The notes below the pieces were generated by a model. The model searched no databases. It saw nothing but the letters and a program-made list of their open reading frames with translations, and had not been told where the DNA came from. This document shows, in pieces, positions 46,720-55,875 of a stretch of 64,000 nucleotides of DNA. Each line of letters opens with the position of its first letter. Position 1 is the stretch's first letter. The stretch spans positions 1,922,001 through 1,986,000 of the forward strand of contig NZ_JACHMM010000001.1 in NCBI RefSeq assembly GCF_014204975.1. The letters are read 5' to 3'. The position numbers were made by a program, and so were the translations under genes. The stretch is from Jiangella mangrovi. GTDB taxonomy: Bacteria; Actinomycetota; Actinomycetes; Jiangellales; Jiangellaceae.

Positions 46720-47709
46720 TTGCGTACCACCCGTCCCGCGCTGCTCGCCCTGCTGGCGGCAGCGCTCCCGCTCGTCCTCGTGGCCTGCGGCGACGACGAC
46801 GGCGACGCCACCGCGTCGGGCGGCGACTCGCCGTCCGCGGCGTCGGACCCGTCGGACCCCTCGGAGGGCGGTGACGAGGCGGCCTTCCCGGTCACCATCG
46901 ACACCGCGAACGGCCCCGTCGAGATCACCGAGCAGCCCGAGCAGATCGTCTCGCTGTCGGCCACGGCCACCGAGATGCTGTTCGCCATCGGCGCCGGCGA
47001 CTCCGTCGTCGCGGCCGACTCGTACTCCAACTACCCGGCCGAGGCGCCCACCACCGACCTCTCCGGGTTCGAGCCGAACGTCGAGGCGATCGTCGGCTAC
47101 GCCCCCGACCTCGTCATCGCGTCGTCCGACCCCGGCGACCTGGTCAGTAGCCTGGCCGAGGTGGGCGTGCCGGCCGTCATCCTGGCGCCGGCCGTCACCA
47201 TCGACGACACCTACACGCAGCTCGAGCAGCTGGGCGCTGTGACCGGGCAGGTCGGCGACGCCGCCGAGCTGGTCGGGCAGATGCAGACCGACATCGACGC
47301 GCTGCTGGCGCAGGTGCCGGCCGACGCCGCGCCGGCCACGTACTACCACGAGCTCGACCCGAACCTCTTCACCGTCACCAGCGCCACGTTCATCGGCGAG
47401 CTGTACGCCATGGCGGGCTGGACCAACATCGCCGACGAGGCGCCCGACGCCGCGGGTGGCTACCCGCAGCTGTCGCCGGAGTTCCTCGTCACCGCGAACC
47501 CGGACGTCGTCTTCTTCGCCGACGGCGGCGCCGGCGGGGTCGTGGCCGAGGACATCGCGGCGCGGCCGGGCTGGGACCAGATCGCCGCGGTCCAGCAGGA
47601 CCGCATCGTCGAGGTCGACCCCGACATCGCCAGCCGCTGGGGTCCGCGCGTCGTCGACTTCCTGCGGCTCGTCATCGAGGAGCGGACGGCGCTCGCGTCC
47701 GTCCAGTGA
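46720..47709 (+). CDS. btuF: ABC transporter substrate-binding protein, probable vitamin B12 uptake (BtuF)
   Basis: The 329-residue product is a lipoprotein (MRTTRPALLALLAAALPLVL, lipobox LVAC) with a periplasmic-binding domain of the BtuF/FhuD type: PEQIVSLSATATEMLFAIGA, YAPDLVIASSDPGDLVSSLA, FLVTANPDVVFFADGGAGGV. The start is TTG 46720 with GAAGGAGG at the right distance, an unusual start codon. It lies directly behind the B12 riboswitch and is followed by a permease and an ATPase, so cobalamin or cobinamide is the probable ligand. Confidence 0.88.
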   Translation: MRTTRPALLALLAAALPLVLVACGDDDGDATASGGDSPSAASDPSDPSEGGDEAAFPVTIDTANGPVEITEQPEQIVSLSATATEMLFAIGAGDSVVAADSYSNYPAEAPTTDLSGFEPNVEAIVGYAPDLVIASSDPGDLVSSLAEVGVPAVILAPAVTIDDTYTQLEQLGAVTGQVGDAAELVGQMQTDIDALLAQVPADAAPATYYHELDPNLFTVTSATFIGELYAMAGWTNIADEAPDAAGGYPQLSPEFLVTANPDVVFFADGGAGGVVAEDIAARPGWDQIAAVQQDRIVEVDPDIASRWGPRVVDFLRLVIEERTALASVQ

Positions 47710-47713
47710 CGCC

Positions 47714-48784
47714 GTGAGCACCGGGACCGGGCCGGACACCACAGCGCCGGGCGTCGCCACGCCGGCGTTGCGGCCGGTCCGGCTGCCCCGGCGCTGGCTG
47801 CTCGCGTCCCTCGCCGTGCTGCTGGCGGCGGTCCTGCTCGGCCTCACCGTGGGCCCGGCGGGACTGCCGCTGCGCGGCGTGCTGACCGAGATCGTCGACC
47901 TGGTGCCGGGCGTCGACCTGGCCGGCGGGCTCGACGACCGCCAGGCGGCGGTGCTCTGGCAGCTGCGCGCGCCACGGGTGGTCCTGGGGCTCCTGGTCGG
48001 CGCCATGCTGGCCATCGCCGGGGCCGGCTACCAGGGCGTGTTCCGCAACCCGCTGGCCGATCCGTACCTGCTGGGGGTGGCCGCCGGCGCCGGGCTCGGT
48101 GCGACGTTCGCCATCGTCTCGGGCGGCTCGCGCCTGCTGCTCCCGCTGGCGGCGTTCACCGGCGGCGTGCTGGGCGTGGCCGCCACCTACGCACTGGGGC
48201 GGGGGGTGGGCGGGCGGAGCACCAACTCGCTGATCCTGGCCGGCGTCGCGGTCGCGGCGTTCCTCACCGCCGTGCAGACCTTCGTCAACCAGCGCAACAC
48301 CGACTCGCTGCGCGAGGTGTACGGCTGGATCCTCGGCCGGCTGCTCACCGCCGGCTGGGGCGAGGTGCTGACGGTGCTGCCGTACGTCGCGGTGTCGGCC
48401 GCGGTGCTGCTGGCGCACCGGCGGCTGCTCGACGTCCTCAGCGTCGGTCCGGACGAGGCCGGCACGCTGGGCGTCCCGGCCGCACGGGTCCGGCTGGTCG
48501 TGGTCCTGGCCGCGACGCTCGGCACGGCGGCGGCGGTGTCGGTCAGCGGGCTCATCGGCTTCGTCGGCATCGTCGTCCCGCACATCGTGCGCATGCTCGC
48601 CGGGTCGTCGTACCGCATCGTGCTGCCGCTGGCGGCGCTGGTGGGGGCGACGTTCCTGGTGGTCGCCGACCTCGTCGCCCGCACCGTCGTGTCGCCCGGC
48701 GAGCTGCCGGTCGGCGTGGTGACGGCGTTCGTCGGCGCCCCGTTCTTCACCCTCGTGCTCCGCAGCGCCCGGAGGACCTGGTGA
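47714..48784 (+). CDS. btuC: FecCD-type ABC permease, probable B12 transporter (BtuC)
   Basis: The 356-residue product has about nine to ten membrane helices and FecCD/BtuC motifs: LWQLRAPRVVLGLLVGAMLA, GAGYQGVFRNPLADPYLLGV, WILGRLLTAGWGEVLTVLPY and VSGLIGFVGIVVPHIVRMLA. The GTG start is 4 bases after the btuF stop, and the C-terminus overlaps the ATPase start by 4 bases. Confidence 0.9.
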   Translation: MSTGTGPDTTAPGVATPALRPVRLPRRWLLASLAVLLAAVLLGLTVGPAGLPLRGVLTEIVDLVPGVDLAGGLDDRQAAVLWQLRAPRVVLGLLVGAMLAIAGAGYQGVFRNPLADPYLLGVAAGAGLGATFAIVSGGSRLLLPLAAFTGGVLGVAATYALGRGVGGRSTNSLILAGVAVAAFLTAVQTFVNQRNTDSLREVYGWILGRLLTAGWGEVLTVLPYVAVSAAVLLAHRRLLDVLSVGPDEAGTLGVPAARVRLVVVLAATLGTAAAVSVSGLIGFVGIVVPHIVRMLAGSSYRIVLPLAALVGATFLVVADLVARTVVSPGELPVGVVTAFVGAPFFTLVLRSARRTW

Positions 48785-49587
48785 CCGCGCTGACCGTCGA
48801 CGCCGTCGGCGTCACTCTGCTCGAGCGGCGGGTGGTCGACGGCGTCAGCCTCGCCGTCCCCGCGGGCACCTGGCTCACGCTGGTCGGGCCGAACGGCGCC
48901 GGCAAGTCGACGCTGCTGCGGGCGGTGTCCGGCGCGGTGGCGTTCGACGGCTCCATCGCGTTCGACGGTGTCGAGGTCGCCCGGCTGCGCTCCCGCGACC
49001 GCGCCCGCCTGGTCGCCGTCGTCCCGCAGGACCCGGCCCGCCCCGAGGGCATGACCGTCCTCGACTACGTGCTGCTCGGCCGTACGCCGTACATCCCGTA
49101 CCTGGGGACGGAGTCGGCCGAGGACCTCGCGGTGGCCGGCGAGCTGCTCGACACGCTGGAGCTGCGGGCGCTGTCCGGGCGCCTGGTCACGGAGCTCTCC
49201 GGCGGCGAGTTCCAGCGCACCGTGCTGGCCCGGGCGCTGGCCCAGCAGGCGCCGGTGCTGCTGCTCGACGAGCCGACCAGCTCGCTCGACCTCGGCCACG
49301 CCCAGCAGGTGCTCGAGCTGGTCGACGAGCTGCGGGCCTCGCGCGGGCTGACGGTGGTCAGCGCCCTGCACGACCTCACCACGGCCGGGCAGTTCGCCGA
49401 CCACCTGGTGCTGCTGGTCGACGGCCGGGTCGTGGCGCAGGGGTCGGCCCAGGAGGTGCTGACCGAGGACCTCATCTCCGCGCACTACGGCGCCCGGGTG
49501 CGGGTGCTGACCGACCCGCAGGGCGGTGTGGTCGTGGTGCCGCTGCGGCCCGGCCGCTCGGCCCGCGACATCGGCGGGGTCGCGTGA
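48781..49587 (+). CDS. btuD: ABC transporter ATP-binding protein, probable B12 transporter (BtuD)
   Basis: The 268-residue product has Walker A GPNGAGKSTLL, Q-loop PQDPARPEG, the signature LSGGEFQRTVLARALAQ, Walker B LLLDEPTSSLDL and the switch His in SALHDLT. It pairs with the FecCD permease upstream. GTG 48781 overlaps the permease stop and its own stop overlaps cobD by 4 bases, so transport and biosynthesis genes are translated as a unit. Confidence 0.92.
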   Translation: MTALTVDAVGVTLLERRVVDGVSLAVPAGTWLTLVGPNGAGKSTLLRAVSGAVAFDGSIAFDGVEVARLRSRDRARLVAVVPQDPARPEGMTVLDYVLLGRTPYIPYLGTESAEDLAVAGELLDTLELRALSGRLVTELSGGEFQRTVLARALAQQAPVLLLDEPTSSLDLGHAQQVLELVDELRASRGLTVVSALHDLTTAGQFADHLVLLVDGRVVAQGSAQEVLTEDLISAHYGARVRVLTDPQGGVVVVPLRPGRSARDIGGVA

Positions 49588-50558
49588 GCGCCGCGGCGGT
49601 GGTCGTCGCGGTGGCGCTGGACGCGGCGTTCCGGGAGCCGCCGCCGGCCGCGCATCCGGTCCGCTGGATCGGCCGGTACCTCTCCGCGGCCGGGCGGCCG
49701 GTGCCGGCGTCGCCGCCGGGTCCCGCGGTGCTGCGGGGCGGCCTGGCCTGGGCGCTCGGGGCGGCGACGGCGTACGGCGCGGGTTGGGCGGTGTCGCGGG
49801 CGGCGGCCCGGCTGCCGGGATCGGTGCGACCGGTGGTCGTCGGTGTGGCGCTCTGGCCGCTGTTCGCGCACCGGATGCTGCTCGACGAGGTCGCGGCGGT
49901 GGAGCGGGCACTGACCGACGGCGGGGTCGAGGCCGGGCGGGCCGCGGTGGCGCGGATCGTCAGCCGCGACGTCTCGGGCCTGACGGCGGACGAGGTCCGG
50001 CAGGCGGCGGTCGAGTCGCTGGGCGAGAACCTGTCCGACTCCGTCGTCGCACCGCTGTTCTGGTACGCGGTGGGCGGGCTGCCGGCGGCCGCGCTGTACC
50101 GGTTCGCCAACACCGCCGACGCCGTCTGGGGCTACCGCACGCCGCGCTGGAACCATGCCGGCCGGGTCGCCGCGCGCGCCGACGACCTGCTCAACCTGGC
50201 GCCGGCCCGGCTGACCGGCGTGCTGCTGGCCGGCCGCGGCGTGTCCTGGGACCGGCTGCGTACGGAGGCCGCGCTGACGCCGTCGCCGAACGCGGGCTGG
50301 CCCATGGCGGCGCTGGCCCTGCGGCTGGGGGTGCGGCTGGCCAAGCCGCGCGTCGACGCCGACCGCGAGGTCCTAGGCGGGGACGAGTGCCGCAAGGGAG
50401 AGGAAATCAGCGTCTACATCCTGGGTGACCCGGGCCGGACGGTGACCGCGGCGGACGCCCGGGCCGCGCTCCGGCTGGCGCGGACCCGTGGCTGGGCGGC
50501 GGCCGCCGCTGCCGCCGTCGTCGCCGGAATGCGGTCACGCCGCGGAGGCCGACGATGA
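49584..50558 (+). CDS. cobD: Adenosylcobinamide-phosphate synthase CobD (CbiB)
   Basis: CobD/CbiB attaches the aminopropanol (or its phosphate) arm to adenosylcobyric acid. The 324-residue product is a membrane protein with the conserved DAAFREPPPAAHPVRWIGRY, RDVSGLTADEVRQAAVESLG, ENLSDSVVAPLFWYAVGG and the NTADAVWGYRTPRWNHAGRV block. The length and hydrophobic profile fit CbiB. It overlaps btuD and cobQ by 4 bases each. Confidence 0.92.
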   Translation: MSAAAVVVAVALDAAFREPPPAAHPVRWIGRYLSAAGRPVPASPPGPAVLRGGLAWALGAATAYGAGWAVSRAAARLPGSVRPVVVGVALWPLFAHRMLLDEVAAVERALTDGGVEAGRAAVARIVSRDVSGLTADEVRQAAVESLGENLSDSVVAPLFWYAVGGLPAAALYRFANTADAVWGYRTPRWNHAGRVAARADDLLNLAPARLTGVLLAGRGVSWDRLRTEAALTPSPNAGWPMAALALRLGVRLAKPRVDADREVLGGDECRKGEEISVYILGDPGRTVTAADARAALRLARTRGWAAAAAAAVVAGMRSRRGGRR

Positions 50559-51952
50559 CCGCCGTCATGATCCAGGGCTGCACGAGCTGGGCGGGGAAGA
50601 GCCTGCTCACCACCGCGCTGTGCCGCTGGTACGCGCGGCAGGGGCTGAAGGTCGCGCCGTTCAAGGCGCAGAACATGTCGAACAACGCGCGGGTCGTCGA
50701 CGGCGGCGAGATCGGCGTCGCGCAGTGGCTGCAGGCGCGCGCGGCCGGGGTCGAGCCCGAAGTGCGCATGAACCCCGTCCTGCTCAAGCCCGAGGCCGGG
50801 ACCAGTCAGGTCGTCCGGCTCGGCCGGGTCGACGAGGAGCTGTCGCGGCGGCCGTGGCGCGACCGCAGCGAGGCGCTCTGGCCGACTGTCGAGGCCGCCC
50901 TGGCCGAACTGCTCGACGAGTACGACCTGGTCGTCGTCGAGGGCGCCGGCAGCCCGGCCGAGATCAACCTGGCCGCCAACGACATCGTGAACATGCGGGT
51001 CGCCGAGCGGGCCGCCGCACCCGTGCTGCTGGCCGTCGACATCGACCGCGGGGGCGCGTTCGCGCACCTCTACGGCACGTGGGCGCTGCTGCCACCGGAG
51101 CACCGGCAGCGGATCCGCGGCTTCGTGCTCAACCGGTTCCGCGGCGACGCGTCGCTGCTGCCTCCCGGGCCGCAGCAGCTGCAGGACCTGACCGGCGTCC
51201 CGACCGTCGGCGTCGTGCCGATGGTCCGGCACGACCTGCCCGACGAGGACGGCGCGGCGCTGCGGGCGCCGGCGCGCGGCGGACTGCCGCCGGTGGCGAT
51301 CGTCCGTTATCCCGCGGCGTCCAACCTCGACGAGTTCGCGCTGCTCGAGCAGGTTGCGGACGTGCGCTGGGTGACGGCGCCGTGGCACCTGGACGGCGCG
51401 GCGACGGTGCTCCTGCCCGGGTCGAAGCACGTGTCGTCGGACCTGGAGTGGCTGCGGTCGACGGGCCTGTTCGCGGCCGTGCGGACCGCCGCCGGGCGGC
51501 CGGGGGTGCGGGTGCTCGGGGTGTGCGGCGGGCTGCAGCTGCTCGGCCGGCGGCTGGAGGACCCGCACGGGGTCGACGGCGCCGGCGAGGGCCTCGGCCT
51601 CCTGCCGCTGACGACGACGTTCGAGCCCGAGAAGCTGGTACGACGGCGGTCGCTGACGCTGCCGTCGTTGGACGGGCCGTGGGCCGGGTTGTCCGGGCTG
51701 GCGGTCGACGGCTACGAGATCCGGCAGGGCCGGACGGTCCTGGACGGCGACGGGTCGCAGCCGCTGGTGGTGTCGGCCGGGAACGTCGCGGGCTGGTACC
51801 TGCACGGGCTGTTCGAGGGTCCGGTCGTGCTCGAGGCGCTGTTCGGCGCCCGGCCGTCGCGCACGCTCGACGACACCTTCGAGCTGCTGGCCGACGTCGT
51901 GGACGAGCACGTCGACACCGCCGTCCTGCGCTCGCTGGCGGGGCTCTCGTGA
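50555..51952 (+). CDS. cobQ: Cobyric acid synthase CobQ (CbiP)
   Basis: CobQ amidates adenosylcobyrinic acid diamide at four positions with glutamine and ATP. The 465-residue product has the N-terminal synthetase domain (MIQGCTSWAGKSLLTTALCR, FKAQNMSNNARVV, NPVLLKPEAGTSQVV) and a C-terminal glutamine amidotransferase domain with the nucleophile GVCGGLQLLG and catalytic His in YLHGLFEGP. It overlaps both neighbours by 4 bases. Confidence 0.95.
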   Translation: MTAVMIQGCTSWAGKSLLTTALCRWYARQGLKVAPFKAQNMSNNARVVDGGEIGVAQWLQARAAGVEPEVRMNPVLLKPEAGTSQVVRLGRVDEELSRRPWRDRSEALWPTVEAALAELLDEYDLVVVEGAGSPAEINLAANDIVNMRVAERAAAPVLLAVDIDRGGAFAHLYGTWALLPPEHRQRIRGFVLNRFRGDASLLPPGPQQLQDLTGVPTVGVVPMVRHDLPDEDGAALRAPARGGLPPVAIVRYPAASNLDEFALLEQVADVRWVTAPWHLDGAATVLLPGSKHVSSDLEWLRSTGLFAAVRTAAGRPGVRVLGVCGGLQLLGRRLEDPHGVDGAGEGLGLLPLTTTFEPEKLVRRRSLTLPSLDGPWAGLSGLAVDGYEIRQGRTVLDGDGSQPLVVSAGNVAGWYLHGLFEGPVVLEALFGARPSRTLDDTFELLADVVDEHVDTAVLRSLAGLS

Positions 51953-52701
51953 TCGGGGCGCTGCGGGCCGCGGTGGCCTTCCTGACCCGGCTGCCGGTCG
52001 GCTCCGGGCCGGTCGGCGACGCCGGCTTGGCCCGGGCCGGCGCCTGGTTCCCGCTGGTCGGAGCGCTGGTGGCCGGCGTGGGGCTGGCGGCGTGGTGGGC
52101 AGCGGACTGGCTGCTCGGGTCGTTGGCTGCCGCCGTGGTGGCGGTGCTGGCGACGGTGATCGTGACCGGCGCGCTGCACGAGGACGGGCTGGCCGACACC
52201 GCCGACGGCCTCTGGGGCGGGCGCTCACCGGAGCGGCGGCTCGAGATCATGCGCGACAGCCGGCTCGGCACGTACGGCGCCCTGGCGCTGGCCGGCGACC
52301 TGCTGCTGCGGGTGGCGGTGCTGGCGTCGGCCGCCGGCGGGTTGGCCGACGCCGCGCGGGTGCTGCTGGCCGGGCACGTCCTCGGGCGGGCGGCGCCGCT
52401 GGTGCTGGCGGCCTGGCTGCCGCCGGCGCGGACGGACGGCCAGGGGCAGCGGCTCGGCCGGCTGGGCGTGGCCGACGCCGTCGTGGCCGCGGTGACGGTC
52501 GTGGTCGTGATCGTGCTGGCGGGCGGCCTGTGGGCGCCCGTGCTGGTGGCGGCCGCGGCGATCCCGGTGCTCGGGCTGCGCCGGGCGGCCCGGCGGCGCA
52601 TCGGCGGCGTCACCGGTGACGTGCTCGGCGCCTCGGCGGCGCTGGTGAACCTCGCGGTCGCGATCGCGGTCGCGGCCCTGCTGCGGGAGGACCTGCTGTG
52701 A
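51949..52701 (+). CDS. cobS: Adenosylcobinamide-GDP ribazoletransferase CobS (CobV)
   Basis: CobS joins adenosylcobinamide-GDP with alpha-ribazole (or its phosphate) in the membrane. The 250-residue product has the motif FLTRLPVG, the hydrophobic ARAGAWFPLVGALVAGVGLA, and the catalytic-type TGALHEDGLADTADGLWGGR...IMRDSRLGTYG with its aspartates. About seven membrane helices are present. GTG 51949 overlaps cobQ and its own stop overlaps cobU-cobC. Confidence 0.93.
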   Translation: MIGALRAAVAFLTRLPVGSGPVGDAGLARAGAWFPLVGALVAGVGLAAWWAADWLLGSLAAAVVAVLATVIVTGALHEDGLADTADGLWGGRSPERRLEIMRDSRLGTYGALALAGDLLLRVAVLASAAGGLADAARVLLAGHVLGRAAPLVLAAWLPPARTDGQGQRLGRLGVADAVVAAVTVVVVIVLAGGLWAPVLVAAAAIPVLGLRRAARRRIGGVTGDVLGASAALVNLAVAIAVAALLREDLL

Positions 52702-54329
52702 CATCGTCGACGCGGGCCGGACGGCTGACGCTGGTGCTGGGCGGGCAGAAGTCCGGCAAGTCCGGGCTGGCGGCCCGCCGGGCGTCGGCCAGCGGGCGGC
52801 CCGTAGTGGTCGTCGCGCCGGCGGTCGTCCGCGACGAGGAGTTCAAGGCGCGGGTCGAGCGGCACCGCGCCGACCGGCCGGCGCACTGGCGCACGCTCGA
52901 GACGTTCGACCTCGCCGGGGCGGTGGCGTCGGCCGGCGAAGGGGCGTTCGTGCTGGTCGACGCGCTGGACACCTGGCTGGCCGAGACCCTCGAGTCGGCC
53001 GGCGTCTTCGTCGGCGACGAGGTGCCCGACGCCGCGCTGCGGGCCGCCGCCGAGGACGGCGTCGTCGCCGCGCTGGCCGCGTTCACTGAGGCGATCGCCG
53101 CCCTGGACGTCGACGTGCTGGTCATCGCCGGTCAGCCGGGGCTCGGCGTGCACGCCGGTGGCCCCGGCGCCCGCCTCTACGTCGACGTGCACGGACGGGC
53201 CGTCCAGGCGCTCTCCGCCGCGGCCGACGAGGTCCTGCTGGTCATGGCCGGCCGTGTCGTCAGGCTCGAGCCGGACACGCCGTCGCCCGACGCCGTCGCC
53301 CCGGATGCCGCCCTGCTGCGTGAGCACGGCGACACCCAGGTGCCGCCCGGCGCCGTCGACCTCGCCGTCAACGTGCAGCCGGGCCCGCCGTCCTGGCTGG
53401 CCGACCGGTTCGCGGCCGCGGTGCGCGACCTCGCCGGCTATCCCGACGACCGCCGCGCCCGCGCCGCCGCGGCCGCCCGGCACGGCCGCCCGCCCGAGGA
53501 GTGCGTCGTGGTCGACGGCGCGGCGGAGGCGTTCTGGCTACTCGCCCAGGTGCTCCGGCCACGCCTGGCCGCCTGCGTGCACCCGTCGTTCACCGAGCCC
53601 GAGGCCGCCCTGCGCGCCGTCGGCACCGAGGTCGTGCGGGTCGGGCGCGACCCCGAGCGGGACTGGCAGCTGACGCCGTCGTCGATCCCCGAGGCGGCCG
53701 ACCTGGTCGTGCTCGGGCGCCCGGACAACCCGACCGGCACCCTCGACGCCGCCGACACGGTCGCCGCGCTCGCGCGGCCGGGCCGCACCGTCGTCGTCGA
53801 CGAGGCGTTCACGGAGTTCCTCGACGACGCCGGCGGCCTGGCCGGGCGCCGCGACCTGCCCGGCCTGGTCGCCGTGCGCAGCCTGACGAAGCTCTGGGGG
53901 CTGGCCGGGCTGCGGGTCGGCTACGTCGTCGGTCCGGCCCCGCTGCTCGCGCGCCTGACCGCCGCCCGGCAGCCCTGGAGCGTCAACACACTGGCCCTGA
54001 CCGCGATCGAGGCACTGACGACGCCGGCCGCCGAGGACGAGCGGCGGGCCCGGGCGGCCGCGGTCGCGGAGCTGCGCAGCGGCCTGCTCGACGCGCTGCG
54101 GTCCGTCCCCGGGTTGCGCGTCTGGGACGCATCCGCCAACTTCGTGCTCATCCGGTCCGAGCGCCCGCGCCTGCGCGACCGGCTGCTGCGCCACGGGCTG
54201 GCCGCGCGTCGTGCCGACACGTTCCCCGGTCTGGACGATCGCTACGCACGGGTCGCCGTCCGCGACCGCGACACGAACGCGCGGCTGGTCGCCGCGCTGC
54301 ACGCCATCGAGGAAGGGGGGTCGGCATGA
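52698..54329 (+). CDS. Fusion of adenosylcobinamide kinase/guanylyltransferase (CobU) and CobC-like aminotransferase
   Basis: The 543-residue product has two parts. Residues 1 to about 190 are CobU (CobP): P-loop LVLGGQKSGKSGLAA and the guanylylation region ARVERHRADRPAHWRTLE, with later VLVIAGQPGLGVHA. Residues from about 215 are a fold-type I PLP enzyme like CobC (threonine-phosphate decarboxylase/histidinol-phosphate aminotransferase type): LGRPDNPTGTLDAA, VVVDEAFTEFLDD, and the PLP lysine in RSLTKLWGLAGLRVGY. A fusion makes two activities of the nucleotide-loop arm in one protein. The GTG overlaps cobS. Confidence 0.88.
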   Translation: MTSSTRAGRLTLVLGGQKSGKSGLAARRASASGRPVVVVAPAVVRDEEFKARVERHRADRPAHWRTLETFDLAGAVASAGEGAFVLVDALDTWLAETLESAGVFVGDEVPDAALRAAAEDGVVAALAAFTEAIAALDVDVLVIAGQPGLGVHAGGPGARLYVDVHGRAVQALSAAADEVLLVMAGRVVRLEPDTPSPDAVAPDAALLREHGDTQVPPGAVDLAVNVQPGPPSWLADRFAAAVRDLAGYPDDRRARAAAAARHGRPPEECVVVDGAAEAFWLLAQVLRPRLAACVHPSFTEPEAALRAVGTEVVRVGRDPERDWQLTPSSIPEAADLVVLGRPDNPTGTLDAADTVAALARPGRTVVVDEAFTEFLDDAGGLAGRRDLPGLVAVRSLTKLWGLAGLRVGYVVGPAPLLARLTAARQPWSVNTLALTAIEALTTPAAEDERRARAAAVAELRSGLLDALRSVPGLRVWDASANFVLIRSERPRLRDRLLRHGLAARRADTFPGLDDRYARVAVRDRDTNARLVAALHAIEEGGSA

Positions 54330-55399
54330 CGCCGACGGTCGAGGAGCTCATCGGATCGGTCACGGCGGTCGACGGGGCCGCCTTCGAGCAGGCGCGCGAG
54401 CGGCACGCCGGCCTGGCCAAGCCGCCGGGCAGCCTGGGCCGGCTCGAGGATCTCGGCGCGCAGCTGGCCGCCATCAGCGGGACCTGCCCGCCGCCGATCC
54501 CGGCCGCACCCGCCGTCGTCGTGGCCGCGGCCGACCACGGCGTGCACGCGCAGGGCGTCTCGGACTGGCCTCAGGAGGTCACCGCGGCCATGGTCGCCAC
54601 CATCGCCGGCGGCGGCGCTGCGGTCAACGCGATCGCCCGCGCGGTGGGCGCCCGCGTGGTGGTGGCCGACGTCGGCACCCTGCGGCTGGGACCGGTGCCC
54701 GACGGCGTCCGCGACGAGCGGGTGCGCAGCGGCACGCGCGACCTCACCGTCGAGCCGGCCCTGACCGTCGACGAGTGCCGGTCGGCCATCCGGGCCGGCG
54801 CCCGGGTCGCGGCGGACCTCGTCGCCGGCGGCACCGACCTGCTGGTGACCGGCGAGGTCGGCATCGCGAACACGACGGCCTCGGCCTGCCTGCTGGCGGC
54901 GTTCACCGGCGCCGAGCCGGCCGAGGTGACCGGCAAGGGCGCCAACCTCGACCACGGCCGCACGCCGCACAAGGTCGACGTCGTCCGATCGGCGCTGGCC
55001 CGGCACCGGGCCGACACCGGCGTCGAGGCGCGTGGCGCACTCGGCACGCTCGCCTCACTCGGCGGACTGGAGCACGCGGCACTGGTGGGCGTCATGCTGG
55101 CCAGCGCCGCCGCACGCGTCCCCGTCGTCGTCGACGGCGTCATCACCGGCTCCGCCGCGCTGGCCGCCGTCGCCCTGTGCCCCGACGTGGCCGGCTACCT
55201 GGTGGCCGGACACACGTCGGCCGAGCCCGGCGGGCGCTCACTGCCCGATCGGCTCGGCCAATCCGCACTGCTGGACCTGCGGCTGCGCCTCGGCGAAGGC
55301 ACCGGCGCGCTGCTGGCGGTTCCGCTGGTCCAGGCGGCGGCGCGCGTGCTCACCGACATGGTGACGCTCGCCGACGTGACGAAGAGCGCGTCGCCGTAG
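54326..55399 (+). CDS. cobT: Nicotinate-nucleotide--dimethylbenzimidazole phosphoribosyltransferase CobT
   Basis: CobT makes alpha-ribazole phosphate for the lower ligand of cobalamin. The 357-residue product has the family motifs LAKPPGSLGRLEDLG, VVAAADHGVHAQGVSDWPQE, GEVGIANTTASACLLAAFTG and GHTSAEPGGRSLPDRLG, and the catalytic Glu region RLGEGTGALLAVPLV. ATG 54326 overlaps the previous stop by 4 bases. It is the last gene of the riboswitch-controlled operon. Confidence 0.95.
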   Translation: MTPTVEELIGSVTAVDGAAFEQARERHAGLAKPPGSLGRLEDLGAQLAAISGTCPPPIPAAPAVVVAAADHGVHAQGVSDWPQEVTAAMVATIAGGGAAVNAIARAVGARVVVADVGTLRLGPVPDGVRDERVRSGTRDLTVEPALTVDECRSAIRAGARVAADLVAGGTDLLVTGEVGIANTTASACLLAAFTGAEPAEVTGKGANLDHGRTPHKVDVVRSALARHRADTGVEARGALGTLASLGGLEHAALVGVMLASAAARVPVVVDGVITGSAALAAVALCPDVAGYLVAGHTSAEPGGRSLPDRLGQSALLDLRLRLGEGTGALLAVPLVQAAARVLTDMVTLADVTKSASP

Positions 55400-55475
55400 T
55401 CCCCGGCGCGCTGGGGCGGTGGTCCCGGCGGCGGAGGCGGGGTCGCTGGGCCTGCTTGGTCCTGGGTTGGGTGCG

Positions 55476-55577
55476 CGTCGTGGTCTGCCGTCACGTCGTG
55501 GTCTGGTGTCACGCGAAACGCTCCGGATCGGCCTCCGGGCGTGACTGGGGACCAGGACGTGACGACAGACCAGGAGG
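55476..55577. repeat. Inverted repeat made of 18-base units
   Basis: The arms 55476-55514 and 55539-55577 are imperfect inverted copies (31 of 39 positions by hand alignment) around a 24-base loop. Each arm has two copies of an 18-base unit: the left arm repeats CGTCGTGGTCTGxxGTCA, and the right arm repeats CGTGACxxxxGACCAGGA. It lies in the noncoding gap after cobT. It could be a repetitive extragenic element or a structured RNA. Confidence 0.55.
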
Positions 55578-55875
55578 CAGGCGGTCGCCCAGTCCCGGGA
55601 AAGCCACCGGCGACCACCCCGCGCCAGCTCCTTGACGGCGGCGGCACCACTCCGCGGACCGCGAACTCGCGCGGCTCCGGCGTGTCGGCGGCGCCGACCA
55701 GGTCCGTGTACAACCCGCCGAGCCGCTCCTCCAGCAGCACCGCCAGCGACTGCGCCGACGCCTCGTCGGTGACGGGGGTGGGCAGCGCGGGCAGGCAACA
55801 CGACGCACGCGTCGGCGGCGGTGCGTTCGCTTCGCGGCGGTGAAGCATGCCGCGCGCGCTCTGGACGACGGCTGC

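Noticed and set aside
55630-55848. Protein-like minus-strand frame (SLAVLLEERLGGLYTDLVGA) as a gene.
   Set aside because: No recognised family, no ribosome-binding site, and the frame continues into the inverted repeat and antisense of cobT.
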